A stretch of DNA of 64,000 nt from Paractinoplanes brasiliensis (GCF_004362215.1 NZ_SNWR01000001.1:1364001-1428000), one strand, 5' to 3'. Numbered from the stretch's first letter, positions 53,790 through 62,841 are shown. Notes: generated by a model from the letters alone, not told the origin. Made by a program: numbers and translations.

Positions 53790-54557
53790 GTGTCTGGACT
53801 GCTGGCCGGCAAACGGCTGCTCATCACCGGCGTGATCACGGACGCCTCGATCGCGTTCTCGGCGGCCAAGATCGCTCAGGAGAACGGGGCGACCGTCGTG
53901 CTGACCGGTTTCGGCCGGATGTCTCTGGTCGAGCGGATCGCGAAGCGTCTCCCGGAGCCCCCGCCGGTGATCGAGCTCGACGTGACCGACTCCGAGCACC
54001 TGGCCGCGCTGCCCGACCGGGTGCGTGAGCACGTCGACGGGCTCGACGGGGTGCTGCACTCGATCGCGTTCGGGCCGCAGAGCGTGCTGGGTGGCGAGTT
54101 CCTCAACGCCCAGTGGGAGGACGTGGCCAAGGCGCTGCACGTCTCCACGTATTCGTACAAGTCGCTCGCCGTGGCCTGCCTGCCGCTGATGCAGGCGGGC
54201 GGCAGCGTGGTCGGGCTGACGTTCGACGCGACCAAGGCGTGGCCGGTCTACGACTGGATGGGCGTGGCCAAGGCGGGCCTCGAGTCGGCCAACCGTTACC
54301 TGGCGCTGCACCTGGGCCAGCGGGGCATCCGCAGCAACCTGGTCAGCGCCGGCCCGCTGCGCACGATGGCGGCCAAGTCGATCCCCGGCTTCGAGCAGTT
54401 CGAGGAGGCGTGGGCCGACCGGGCGCCGCTGGGCTGGGACCTGCACGACACGTCGGCGGCCGGCAAGGCGATCTGCGCCCTGCTCTCCGACTGGTTCCCG
54501 GCCACCACGGGTGAGGTTGTGCACGTCGACGGGGGCTACCACGCGCTGGGGGCTTGA
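53790..54557 (+). CDS. inhA: Enoyl-ACP reductase (FabI/InhA type)
   Basis: 255 residues. FabI-type nucleotide site GVITDASIAF, SIAFGPQ, and active-site YDWMGVAKAG giving the Tyr-x6-Lys pattern; C-terminal GEVVHVDGGYHALG. It reduces the double bond of enoyl-ACP with NADH, the last step of the elongation cycle. The GTG has AGAAGGAG upstream. It lies between fabG and hemH in the same operon. The Phe/Tyr pocket looks InhA-like, but long-chain specificity is only inferred. Confidence 0.95.
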   Translation: MSGLLAGKRLLITGVITDASIAFSAAKIAQENGATVVLTGFGRMSLVERIAKRLPEPPPVIELDVTDSEHLAALPDRVREHVDGLDGVLHSIAFGPQSVLGGEFLNAQWEDVAKALHVSTYSYKSLAVACLPLMQAGGSVVGLTFDATKAWPVYDWMGVAKAGLESANRYLALHLGQRGIRSNLVSAGPLRTMAAKSIPGFEQFEEAWADRAPLGWDLHDTSAAGKAICALLSDWFPATTGEVVHVDGGYHALGA

Positions 54558-54577
54558 GCCGGTGGAATAGTGGACGG

Positions 54578-55603
54578 GTGGTTTACGACGCCTTCGTCCT
54601 GCTGTCCTTCGGTGGTCCCGAGAAGCCCGATGACGTGATGCCGTTCCTGCGCAACGTGGTGCGGGGGCGGGGAGTTCCGGACGAGCGCCTGGCCGAGGTG
54701 GCCGAGCACTACATGCACTTCGGCGGCGTCTCGCCGATCAACCAGCAGTGCCGGGACCTCCTCGCCGCCGTCCGCGCCGAGTTCGCGGGCGCCGGGATCG
54801 ACCTGCCGGCGTACTGGGGGAACCGGAACTGGCATCCGATGCTGGCCGACACCGTGGCGCAGATGCGCGACGACGGCGTCACCCACGCGCTCGGGTTCGC
54901 CACCAGCGCGTACGGCGGCTATTCGTCGTGCAAGCAGTACTGGGAGGACATCGCGGCGGCCCGGGCCAAGGTCGGTCCGGGCGCGCCGGTGATCTCCAAG
55001 CTGCGCCAGTTCTGGGATCACCCCGGTTTTGTGGAGCCCCACGCCGATGCCGTACGGGCGTCGCTCGCGACCCTGGACGAGAGCCGTCGCGCCTCCACGC
55101 GTCTGGTGTTCACCGCGCACTCGATCCCGTCGTCGATGGCCCGCACTGCCGGTCCCGACGGCGGGCGCTACGAGGCCCAGCTCAACGAGACGGCCCGCCT
55201 GGTGCACGCGGCCGCCGCGCCCGAGCTGTCGTGGGACCTGGTGTGGCAGAGCCGCTCCGGCCCGCCGCAGGTGCCGTGGCTGGAACCCGACATCAACGAC
55301 CACCTCGAGTCGCTCGCGGCGCAGAACGTCACCGATGTCGTGGTGAGCCCGATCGGGTTCGTCTCCGACCACCTCGAGGTGATCTGGGATCTCGACAACG
55401 AGGCGGCCGACACGGCCAAGCGGCTCGGCCTGGGTTACGCCCGCGCGGCGACCCCCAACGTCGACCCGCGTTTCGTCTCGATGGTGCGGGAGCTCGTCCA
55501 GGAGCGGACCGGCCGCGCACCCCTGAAGAGGCTCGGTACGCTGCCGGTCTGGGACGACTGCCCGGTCGCCTGTTGCCCACCCCCGCAGCGACGAGGAGCA
55601 TGA
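54578..55603 (+). CDS. hemH: Ferrochelatase (coproporphyrin type)
   Basis: 341 residues. Iron insertion His in VFTAHSIPSSM, metal/acid Glu in GFVSDHLEVIWDLDNEA, and SPINQQC near the start. Actinobacterial HemH acts on coproporphyrin III (CpfC). Cys118 (GGYSSCKQ) and the C-terminal set Cys328/332/333 (DDCPVACC) match the [2Fe-2S] ligands of mycobacterial ferrochelatase. The GTG at 54578 has AATAGT 6 bases upstream, perhaps an internal leaderless start. The stop overlaps the next gene. Confidence 0.95.
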   Translation: MVYDAFVLLSFGGPEKPDDVMPFLRNVVRGRGVPDERLAEVAEHYMHFGGVSPINQQCRDLLAAVRAEFAGAGIDLPAYWGNRNWHPMLADTVAQMRDDGVTHALGFATSAYGGYSSCKQYWEDIAAARAKVGPGAPVISKLRQFWDHPGFVEPHADAVRASLATLDESRRASTRLVFTAHSIPSSMARTAGPDGGRYEAQLNETARLVHAAAAPELSWDLVWQSRSGPPQVPWLEPDINDHLESLAAQNVTDVVVSPIGFVSDHLEVIWDLDNEAADTAKRLGLGYARAATPNVDPRFVSMVRELVQERTGRAPLKRLGTLPVWDDCPVACCPPPQRRGA

Positions 55604-56382
55604 TGCCCGAGCGCAAGGCCATCGAGAGCTGGCTCACCGACATGGACGGCGTGCTCGTCCACGAGGGTGTGCCGGTTCCGGGCGCCCCCGAGTTCGTGCA
55701 ACGGATGAAGACGTCCGGCAAGCCGTTCCTGATCCTCACCAACAACTCGATCTACACGCCGCGTGACCTGCAGGCCCGGCTCCACCGCATGGGCATCGAC
55801 GTCCCCGAGCAGTCGATCTGGACGGCGGCGCTGGCCACGGCCCAGTTCCTTTCCGGTCAACGGCCCGGCGGCACGGCGTACGTGATCGGTGAGGCCGGCC
55901 TGACCACCGCCATGCACGCGGCGGGTTACGTGCTCACCGAGTTCGACCCGGACTACGTGGTGCTGGGCGAGACCCGTACGTACAGCTTCGAGCAGATCAC
56001 CAAGGCGATCCGGCTGATCGGCGGCGGGGCCAAGTTCATCTGTACGAATCCCGACGCGACCGGCCCGTCGAACGAGGGCGCGCTCCCCGCCGCGGGCTCC
56101 GTCGCGGCCATGATCTCGAAGGCGACCGGCGTCGAACCGTACTTCGTGGGCAAGCCGAACCCGATGATGATGCGCTCGGCGCTGAACACGATCGAGGCCC
56201 ACAGCGAGTCCACCGCCATGATCGGCGACCGGATGGACACCGACGTCCTGTGCGGCCTGGAGGCGGGCCTGGAGACGATCCTCGTGCTGACCGGCATCAG
56301 CACCCGCGCCGAGGCCGACCGCTACCCGTTCCGCCCGTCCCGCATCGTCAACTCGGTGGCCGACCTGATCGACGAGATCTGA
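55603..56382 (+). CDS. HAD-IIA family hydrolase (NagD-like)
   Basis: 259 residues: HAD motif I WLTDMDGVL, motif II LTNNS, cap domain C2a in the middle, motif III Lys in VGKPNPMMM and motif IV GDRMDTDV. NagD-type phosphatases dephosphorylate nucleotides and sugar phosphates. GAGGAG suits the second of two tandem ATGs (55603), which overlaps the hemH stop. The 3' end overlaps the convergent SDR gene by 61 bases, unusually long. Confidence 0.92.
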   Translation: MPERKAIESWLTDMDGVLVHEGVPVPGAPEFVQRMKTSGKPFLILTNNSIYTPRDLQARLHRMGIDVPEQSIWTAALATAQFLSGQRPGGTAYVIGEAGLTTAMHAAGYVLTEFDPDYVVLGETRTYSFEQITKAIRLIGGGAKFICTNPDATGPSNEGALPAAGSVAAMISKATGVEPYFVGKPNPMMMRSALNTIEAHSESTAMIGDRMDTDVLCGLEAGLETILVLTGISTRAEADRYPFRPSRIVNSVADLIDEI

Positions 56383-57224
56383 GGCAGGTCCAGGCCGGTC
56401 AGGTGGGCGGAGAGCTGCCAGAGCCTGGCCGCTTCGGGGGCGTCGGACGGGTACTCCTCGGTCAGCGCCAGGTCGCGGCAGAAGGCGCCGCCTCGCGTCA
56501 CCGGGGTCACCGCGGCCCAGAGCGGGGTGGCGGCGCCCTGTTCGGCGGTCCGGAAGAGGCCGGGCCGCGCGTTGCCGTCCTCGTCGATCCAGCCGGCTTC
56601 GACCATCTCGGCCTTGGTGAGGTGGCGCTGCAGCGGGCTCAGCACCCAGCCGGGGGTCGCCGAGAACGCCCGTACGCCGGACGGCGCGCCCAGCCGGTCG
56701 AGCTGGTGGGCGAAGAGGATGTTGGCCAGCTTGGACTGCCCGTACGCGGCCCACTTGTCGTAGCCGCGGGTGAAGTGCACGTCGTCCCAGCGGATGCGCT
56801 CGTCGGGGGATCGGCCCGAGCCGACCATCACGACCCGCGCCCCGCCCGCGGCCAGCAGCGCCGGCCACAGGTGCATGACCAGCGCGTAGTGGCCGAGGTG
56901 GTTGGTGGCGAACTGCGCCTCCCATCCGGGGCCGACCCGGGTCTCGGGACAGGCCATGACGGCGGCGCTACCGATGACAATGTCGGCCCGGCTGACCGTG
57001 GCCGCGAACGCGCGTATCGAGGCGGGATCGGTGAGGTCCATCGGCCGGACGTCGAGGACGGCGTCGGGCCGCGGCCGGCGAGCGGGCACGATCACGTGGA
57101 CGCCGGCGGCGGCGAGGGCGCGGGCAGCGGCCTGGCCGATTCCGGAGGCGCCGCCGGTCACGACGGCGGTCCTGCCGGTGAGGTCGATTCCGGCGAGCAC
57201 GTCGGCAGCGGTCGGAGCAGTCAT
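56322..57224 (-). CDS. SDR-family oxidoreductase
   Basis: 300 residues. NAD(P) motif TGGASGIG, VIGSAAVM in the NAG position (Asn-Ala-Gly replaced by Gly-Ser-Ala), and catalytic YGQSKLAN. The C-terminal half resembles retinol-dehydrogenase/WWOX-like SDRs. The last about 20 residues (ISSIRSATELTMRDGRNG) are read inside the convergent HAD gene and may be an extension past an older stop. TAGCGT and 8 bases precede the ATG. Confidence 0.9.
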   Translation of the reverse strand: MTAPTAADVLAGIDLTGRTAVVTGGASGIGQAAARALAAAGVHVIVPARRPRPDAVLDVRPMDLTDPASIRAFAATVSRADIVIGSAAVMACPETRVGPGWEAQFATNHLGHYALVMHLWPALLAAGGARVVMVGSGRSPDERIRWDDVHFTRGYDKWAAYGQSKLANILFAHQLDRLGAPSGVRAFSATPGWVLSPLQRHLTKAEMVEAGWIDEDGNARPGLFRTAEQGAATPLWAAVTPVTRGGAFCRDLALTEEYPSDAPEAARLWQLSAHLTGLDLPQISSIRSATELTMRDGRNG

Positions 57225-57259
57225 GTCTCCGCACGCTAGGGCTTCGAGCGCGCTCGAGG

Positions 57260-57733
57260 TCAAGCCCCCGCTTTGTAGTCGCTGACCGTCCAGCACTCGG
57301 GGCCGTCGCCCACGTCGATGCGCACCTTGCTCGGGTGGCCGTCGGTCGTGTCGTACGTGGTGGCGACCTCGGCCCCGTCCTCGGTGGCGGTCTGCGCCAT
57401 CTCGAGCAGCTCGGCCAGCGTGAAGGCCTCGATCTCCTCCCCGCTGTCGCCGGTGGCCGGGCCCAGGTCGACATCGGCTGAGGGGGTGACCGGGGTGGCG
57501 TCGAGCCGGTCGGATGCGGAGACTGCCCCGGCGGTCACCGTCACCTGGTAGCGGCCGAGCGGCTTGGCGTCGTCGCAGCCCCGGGTCAGCACGTACGAGT
57601 ATGAGGCGGGCTCTGTCCACGCCGGGGGCGAGGCGACGGCCGGCGTGGTGGGGGACGGTGACGGGTCGGACGACGTGCACCCGGCGGCCAACGCCACCAG
57701 CGCCACGGCCCACGGGAGCTTTCGGAGCAGCAC
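57260..57733 (-). CDS. DUF6174-like lipoprotein
   Basis: 157 residues: lipoprotein signal (ALVALAAGC, Cys about 17), Ser/Pro/Thr linker, then a small beta-rich domain (SYSYVLTRGCDD...GRYQVTVTAG...IDVGDGPECWTVSDY) with two further Cys that could pair. It resembles DUF6174 proteins. Outer surface, function unknown. TAAGTT ends 7 bases before the GTG; no ribosome site. Confidence 0.78.
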   Translation of the reverse strand: MLLRKLPWAVALVALAAGCTSSDPSPSPTTPAVASPPAWTEPASYSYVLTRGCDDAKPLGRYQVTVTAGAVSASDRLDATPVTPSADVDLGPATGDSGEEIEAFTLAELLEMAQTATEDGAEVATTYDTTDGHPSKVRIDVGDGPECWTVSDYKAGA

Positions 57734-57754
57734 GCCGAAAAACTTAGCGCACCG

Positions 57755-57781
57755 TGTCGATCCGGTCCGCCGCCGTTCGAC
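57755..57781 (+). promoter_or_regulatory. ECF42-type promoter of the DGPF-sigma operon
   Basis: TGTCGA (57755-57760), 17 bases, CGAC (57778-57781). ECF42 sigma factors were reported to use TGTCGA at -35 and CG(A/T)C at -10 upstream of their own DGPF-sigma operons. The match is exact and the operon start is 53 bases downstream. Confidence 0.65.
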
Positions 57782-57833
57782 CTGTGGGTGAGAAGGTCGA
57801 CTGGCGACCGGAACGAACCGAGGAGAAGCTGTC

Positions 57834-58253
57834 ATGGCGAAGTACATGCTGATCATGCGGAGCACCGACGAGGCGCTGGCCAAAATGGTGGAGACGCCGT
57901 TCGAGGAGATGCTCGAGACGGTCGGCCGTTTCAACGAGGAGCTGATCAAGGCGGGTGTGCTGGTGGCCGCCGAGGGCCTCGACGACGCCGCCAACGGTGT
58001 GGTGGTCGACCACTCGGGTGAGACCCCGGTGGTGACCGACGGCCCGTACGGGGAGACCAAGGAGCTGTTCGGGGGCTTCTACCTGATCGACGTCGCCTCC
58101 AAGGAGGAGGCGGTCGAATGGGCCAAGCGGATTCCGGCCTTCCCCGGTTCCAAGACCGAGATCCGCCGGGTGCCCGGCATCGACGAGTTCCCCCAGGACA
58201 ACGAGTGGATCAAGAAGGAGCGGGTCTGGCGCGAGCAGACCGGGCAACTGTGA
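57834..58253 (+). CDS. YCII-related DGPF-domain protein
   Basis: 139 residues of the DGPF/YCII family: MAKYMLIMRSTDEAL, a central VVTDGPYGETKELFGGFYLI with the DGP(Y/F) signature, and EIRRVPGIDEFPQDN. These proteins are encoded next to ECF42 sigma factors; no enzyme activity is proven. GAGGAG lies about 8 bases upstream of the ATG. The stop overlaps the sigma factor start by 4 bases (GTGA). Confidence 0.92.
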   Translation: MAKYMLIMRSTDEALAKMVETPFEEMLETVGRFNEELIKAGVLVAAEGLDDAANGVVVDHSGETPVVTDGPYGETKELFGGFYLIDVASKEEAVEWAKRIPAFPGSKTEIRRVPGIDEFPQDNEWIKKERVWREQTGQL

Positions 58254-59476
58254 GTTCGATCGAGGCGGTCTGGCGGATCGAGTCGGCCCGCATCGTCGGC
58301 GCGCTGACCCGGTACACCGGCGGTGATCTCGAACTGGCCGAGGACGTCGCGCAGGAGGCGGTGGCCGAGGCACTCGAGAAGTGGCCGCGTGACGGCGAGC
58401 CGGACAACCCGGTGGGCTGGCTGCTGGCCACGGCCCGGCGGCGGGCGATCGACGCCTTCCGCCGCCGGGCCGCCCGCGACCAGAAGTACGCGTTGCTGGC
58501 CGAGGAGGACACAGACGGCGGGGACGGGCACCTGTGGGATCCGGACCGGATCGACGACGACGTGCTGTCGCTGATGTTCGTGGCGTGCCATCCGGTGCTG
58601 GCCCCGGAGGCCCGGGTGGCGCTGACCCTGCGGACCGTGGGCGGTCTGTCCAGCGAGGAGATCGCCCGCGCGTTCCTGGTGCCGGCGCCGACCGTGCAGG
58701 CGCGCATCACCCGGGCCAAGAAGACGATCGCGGCGGCGCGGGTGCCGTTCGAGGTGCCGCCCGCCGACGAGCGCAAGCAGCGGCTGGGCGGCGTGCTCAG
58801 CGTCCTCTACGTGATCTTCACCGAGGGGTCCACGGCGACCGCGGGCGACACCCTGGTGCGCCAGGATCTCGCGTACGAGGCTCTGCGGCTCGCCCGGACC
58901 CTGGCCGCGCTGCTGCCCGGCGAGCCGGAGGTGTTCGGGCTGATCGCGCTCTGCGAGCTGACCGCGGCCCGGTTCCCGGCACGCACCGGCCCGGACGGGG
59001 AGGCGATCCTGCTGGAGCAGCAGGACAGGCGCCGCTGGGACCGTTCGGCGATCCGCCGCGGGCTGGCGGCGCTGGGTCAGGCTTCGGCGGCCGGTCGCGG
59101 TCTGGGCCCGTACGGGTTGCAGGCCGCGATCGCCGCCTGTCACGCGAACGCGCCGTCGGTGGCCGAGACCGACTGGGAGCGGATCGTGCTGCTGTACGAG
59201 GCGCTGGGGCGGGTGGCGCCGTCACCGGTCGTCGAGCTGAACCGGGCCGTGGCCGTGGCGATGGCGAGCGGCCCGGCCCCGGCGCTGGCGATGGTCGACG
59301 AGCTGGTGGCGAAGGACCGGCTGCCCGGCTCGCACCTGCTGCCGGCCGTACGCGGTGAGCTGCTGCTGCGGCTGGGCCGGCGGCGGGAGGCCCACGCCGA
59401 GCTGGAACTGGCCGCCCGGTTGTGCGGCAACACGCAGGAGCGGAAGGTTTTACTCCGCAAGCTCGAGGACCAGTAG
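58250..59476 (+). CDS. ECF42-type RNA polymerase sigma factor
   Basis: 408 residues, about twice the usual ECF length. Sigma2 region (about 8-75: YTGGDLELAEDVAQEAVAEA), Sigma4 region (about 115-170: LTLRTVGGLSSEEIARAFLV), then a C-terminal TPR-like extension (DUF6596, about 185-400) as found in ECF42. The extension, rather than an anti-sigma factor, is thought to control these sigma factors. It is coupled to the DGPF gene and has a matching promoter upstream. The 3' end overlaps the convergent methyltransferase gene by 27 bases. Confidence 0.93.
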   Translation: MSSIEAVWRIESARIVGALTRYTGGDLELAEDVAQEAVAEALEKWPRDGEPDNPVGWLLATARRRAIDAFRRRAARDQKYALLAEEDTDGGDGHLWDPDRIDDDVLSLMFVACHPVLAPEARVALTLRTVGGLSSEEIARAFLVPAPTVQARITRAKKTIAAARVPFEVPPADERKQRLGGVLSVLYVIFTEGSTATAGDTLVRQDLAYEALRLARTLAALLPGEPEVFGLIALCELTAARFPARTGPDGEAILLEQQDRRRWDRSAIRRGLAALGQASAAGRGLGPYGLQAAIAACHANAPSVAETDWERIVLLYEALGRVAPSPVVELNRAVAVAMASGPAPALAMVDELVAKDRLPGSHLLPAVRGELLLRLGRRREAHAELELAARLCGNTQERKVLLRKLEDQ

Positions 59477-60214
59477 GTCGCTTTCCTCCTCGACCGGCCG
59501 CGGGCTGCGTTCGGCCCGCACCGCCGCGTCGAGGGCCTCGAACCCGACGACGATCTCTTCCTCGGTGATCCGTTCGAACGCCGACGATCCGCGCAGTTTC
59601 AGCCTGTCCCGGTATTCGCCGAGGCTGTCGGCGACGCGTTCCTGCACCCTGTCGACGGTGACGAACCGCAGCCCGGCGGCGGCGAACGTGTCGAGCAGCG
59701 GATCGAGCCGGGGGAAGACCTGCTCGTCGATGAGGCGGATGCCGGGAAAGTAGTCGTACCACGGCAGGGCGGGCATGCGGTCGGGGAACAGGCTGCGGAT
59801 CAGCACCCGGCCGCCGGGGCGCAGCACGCGCGCGATCTCGGCCGCGGCCACGGCGTGGTCGGGCACGTGATGCAGCACGAGGAAGAGCAGCACCAGGTCG
59901 CAGCTGTTGTCCGGCAGCGGGATCTCGGTGGCCGAGCCGGCCAGGTAGGTCACCGAGTCGTGCCCGGCGTGGGCCTCGGCGAAAGCGCGCATGCGGTCGT
60001 ACGGCTCGACACCCCAGACCGGGCCGCCGAACTCGCCGGCGAGCGCGGGGGTGAACCGGCCCGTGCCGGAGCCCAGGTCGAGCACGGCCAGCGGCCTCTG
60101 CGGCGGCGCGTGCAGGGCGAAGACGCGCACCCACTCGGTCAGCGTCTCGGGTGGCAGCGCTCGAGCCCGCGCATAGACCCGATGCTGCCGTTCGTCGTAG
60201 TTCACCTCGCGCAC
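59450..60214 (-). CDS. Class I SAM-dependent methyltransferase
   Basis: 254 residues with a methyltransferase 11-type Rossmann fold: motif I LAVLDLGSGTGRFTPAL, acidic end of strand 2 in GVEPYDR, motif IV CDLVLLFLVLHHVPD, and motif VI LRPGGRVLIRSLF. It moves a methyl group from SAM to an unknown small molecule, similar to ubiquinone/menaquinone-type enzymes. The GTG at 60214 has GGAGG 8 bases upstream. Confidence 0.9.
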   Translation of the reverse strand: MREVNYDERQHRVYARARALPPETLTEWVRVFALHAPPQRPLAVLDLGSGTGRFTPALAGEFGGPVWGVEPYDRMRAFAEAHAGHDSVTYLAGSATEIPLPDNSCDLVLLFLVLHHVPDHAVAAAEIARVLRPGGRVLIRSLFPDRMPALPWYDYFPGIRLIDEQVFPRLDPLLDTFAAAGLRFVTVDRVQERVADSLGEYRDRLKLRGSSAFERITEEEIVVGFEALDAAVRAERSPRPVEEESDLLVLELAE

Positions 60215-60303
60215 AGTCCCTGCCTCCCGCGACCATTCTTCGCTGTCGACGCCGTCGAGGACACCCCGGGCCCCCGGGTCGCGACCGGACTCACAGCAGA
60301 ACC

Positions 60304-62835
60304 TCAGGTGGCGTCGAGCACGAAGACCGCCACCGACCGCGCCGGAACCCTCAGCCCGGCCTCGGCTGCCACCGCCGTACGCAGCAGCGGGTCGGCCGAA
60401 TCGGTCAGCTCGGGGTGCAGGCGCAGACCCGCCGTGCCGCCGGGCAGGGGCTGGACGGTTTCGTCGCCGGTGGCGTTGAAGACGGCCACCACCCGGCTCC
60501 ACACCGGGTCGAGGCCGGTGCCGTCGAGGCACATCACGATCACGCCGGGTGTCTCACCGGGCCCGCCGAGCGGGAACGTGAGCCGGCGCTGCACCTCGTC
60601 GGCCGTGGGCAGCCCGAACACCGGCGACGAGCGGCGGATGCGCAGCAGCTCGCGATAGCGCTCGGCGGTCATCTCGATCAGCTCGGGCGGGGGTGTCAGC
60701 GCCGGGTGGGCCAGCAGCGGCCCGGCCAGCGGCCAGCGGTCCTCGTTGTCGGCGGCGGGCGGCAGGCCGAGGCCGAAGCCGTTGCCGAGCTGGGGGTCCC
60801 AGCGGATCTGGTTGAACCAGTCACCCGAGTCGTAGGAGTTGCGGTCGAGCGACTTGGAGCGCAGCCGTTCGCTGCCCAGCGCGACGAACCCGGCGCCCTG
60901 GCTCAGCACGACCAGGGCCAGCGCGAGCACCTGCAGGCGGGCCCGCTCGGCCGGGGGTGTCGTGATCGGCAGCTTGAACGCCATCGCGTCGTACAGGATC
61001 TCGTTGTCGTGGGCGTCGACGTAGTTGACGGCCTCACCCGGGTTCGTCGCGTAGCCGCTGGGCGCGCCGTTGTAGTCGACCTGGGCGCCGGTCTGCTCGT
61101 GGCCGGCGTGATTGACGAACCTGTACGCCGCTAGGCCGCCCGCCAGGCCCACTTTGACCTGGTCGTGGACGACGAGCGGGGTCGACGAGCCGAGCCCGGT
61201 GGCGAAGCCGGGCGTGGTCGGGTCGCCGAACGGGTGGCCGCCCCGGACGGCGTCGCGCAGCCGGTCGTTGAACGTGCCGATCCCGGTGCCGGCCATGTTG
61301 AGCTGGGTGGCCTGGGCGAACCGGGCGTCGTCGGCCACCTCGCCGAAGTTCCAGCCCTCGCCGTACAGGTAGATCTGCTTGCCGTCGACGCCCTCGACGT
61401 CGGCGGTCAGGTGGTCGAGGTTGACCCGGACCTCGAGGATGTTGGCCCGCGGGTGGTGGCCCATGAGGTCGAACCGGAACCCGTCGATCTTGTAGTGGCG
61501 GGCCCACGTGACCACCGAGTCGACGACGAGCTTGCTCATCATCATGTGCTCGGGCGCGGTGCCGGGGCAGCACGTCGAGTCGGCGACGGAGCCGTCGGGC
61601 AGCAGCCGGTGGTAGTAGCCGGGCACGAGACGGTCGAGCACGCTGAAGCGGTCGAGGCCGGCGGCCCTGGTGTGGTTGTAGACGACGTCGAGCACCACTC
61701 GCAGACCGGCCGCGTTGAGGGCGGCCACCATGGAACGGAACTCGAGGATGCGCGCGGGGCCGGCCGGGTCGACGGCGTAGCTGCCCTCGGGGGTCGTGTA
61801 GTGCCAGGGGTCGTAACCCCAGTTGTAGCCGTCACGGCCGGCGATCGCGGCCACCTCGGCCTGCTGCTCGGGCGAGCCGGGCGGGAGGGCGGCCAGGTCG
61901 CGGGCGACGGTGGCCTGGTCGCGGCGGCGGTCGGGGACGCTCGCGAAGTCGGCCGCGGGCAGCAGGTGCAGGTGGGTCAGGCCGGCGTCGGCCAGCGACC
62001 GCAGGTGGCGCATGGAGGCGGAATCGGGCCGGGTGAAGGCCGTGTACGTGCCCCGCTCGGCCGGCGGCAGGGAGTGGTCGAAGACGGAGAAGTCGCGGAT
62101 GGACACCTCGGCGATCTGCATGCGGGCCGGGGCGACCGGGGGCGGTTTGGCCGCAGTGGACCAGCCCGGCGGGGCCAGCTCGGGGTCGTCGAGGTCGACC
62201 AGCAGGCTGTGGGTGGAGTCGGTGGCCAGGGCCAGCGAGTAGGGGTCGGTGACGCTGGTCGTGACGACGCGCTGGGCCTGCGGGTGCCAGACCTGGACGC
62301 GGTAACGGTAGTAGCGGCCCATCCACTTCGGTTTGATCGCCGCCGACCAGACGCCGGTGAGGTCGTCGCGCAGCATGGGCAGCAGTTTCGGCTCGTCGGC
62401 TGGGGTGCGGAACAGTTCCAGCTCGACCGTGCGCGCGGTGGGGGCCCACACCGACAGGCGGGGACGGTCGTCGTCGAGGACCAGGCCGAGGCAGGCGTCG
62501 GCGGCGTCCGCGTACAGGTCGTCGAGGACGCCGGCGAGCTGGACCCCGGTGCGGACCGTGATCTCGCCGTCGGAGTCGCGGCCGGTCACGAGCAGCCGAT
62601 CGCGCAGCAGCTCGCCCAGGGCGGCGTCGGCCATCTCGCGTACGGAGAAAGCCTTGTGGGCCCGCAGGTGGGGGAAGCGCCGGCTCTGCGCCTGGAACAG
62701 CCCGCCGGGGCGCGGGGTGAGCGGCAGATCGCCCAGCAGGAACGTGCCGGCCCGGTCCACGATCGGGGCGGGCAGGGCGATCGTGGTGCGGTCGACGAAG
62801 ACGGCCCACGAGGGCTCACGCTGGGAGGTGCTCAC
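60304..62835 (-). CDS. Pullulanase-type alpha-1,6-glucosidase
   Basis: 843 residues, no signal peptide, so cytoplasmic: CBM48/N-terminal beta domains (about 1-235), GH13 barrel with the type I pullulanase signature YNWGYDP (337-343), DVVYNH (383-388), nucleophile Asp456 in DGFRFDLMGHH, acid Glu493 in YGEGWNF and VDAHDNE, then a C-terminal beta domain. It cuts alpha-1,6 branches of glycogen or limit dextrins. The GTG start has no ribosome site; a -10-like CACTAT ends 6 bases upstream in a promoter shared in form with the DNA polymerase gene. Confidence 0.94.
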   Translation of the reverse strand: MSTSQREPSWAVFVDRTTIALPAPIVDRAGTFLLGDLPLTPRPGGLFQAQSRRFPHLRAHKAFSVREMADAALGELLRDRLLVTGRDSDGEITVRTGVQLAGVLDDLYADAADACLGLVLDDDRPRLSVWAPTARTVELELFRTPADEPKLLPMLRDDLTGVWSAAIKPKWMGRYYRYRVQVWHPQAQRVVTTSVTDPYSLALATDSTHSLLVDLDDPELAPPGWSTAAKPPPVAPARMQIAEVSIRDFSVFDHSLPPAERGTYTAFTRPDSASMRHLRSLADAGLTHLHLLPAADFASVPDRRRDQATVARDLAALPPGSPEQQAEVAAIAGRDGYNWGYDPWHYTTPEGSYAVDPAGPARILEFRSMVAALNAAGLRVVLDVVYNHTRAAGLDRFSVLDRLVPGYYHRLLPDGSVADSTCCPGTAPEHMMMSKLVVDSVVTWARHYKIDGFRFDLMGHHPRANILEVRVNLDHLTADVEGVDGKQIYLYGEGWNFGEVADDARFAQATQLNMAGTGIGTFNDRLRDAVRGGHPFGDPTTPGFATGLGSSTPLVVHDQVKVGLAGGLAAYRFVNHAGHEQTGAQVDYNGAPSGYATNPGEAVNYVDAHDNEILYDAMAFKLPITTPPAERARLQVLALALVVLSQGAGFVALGSERLRSKSLDRNSYDSGDWFNQIRWDPQLGNGFGLGLPPAADNEDRWPLAGPLLAHPALTPPPELIEMTAERYRELLRIRRSSPVFGLPTADEVQRRLTFPLGGPGETPGVIVMCLDGTGLDPVWSRVVAVFNATGDETVQPLPGGTAGLRLHPELTDSADPLLRTAVAAEAGLRVPARSVAVFVLDAT

Positions 62836-62841
62836 CGGGTC

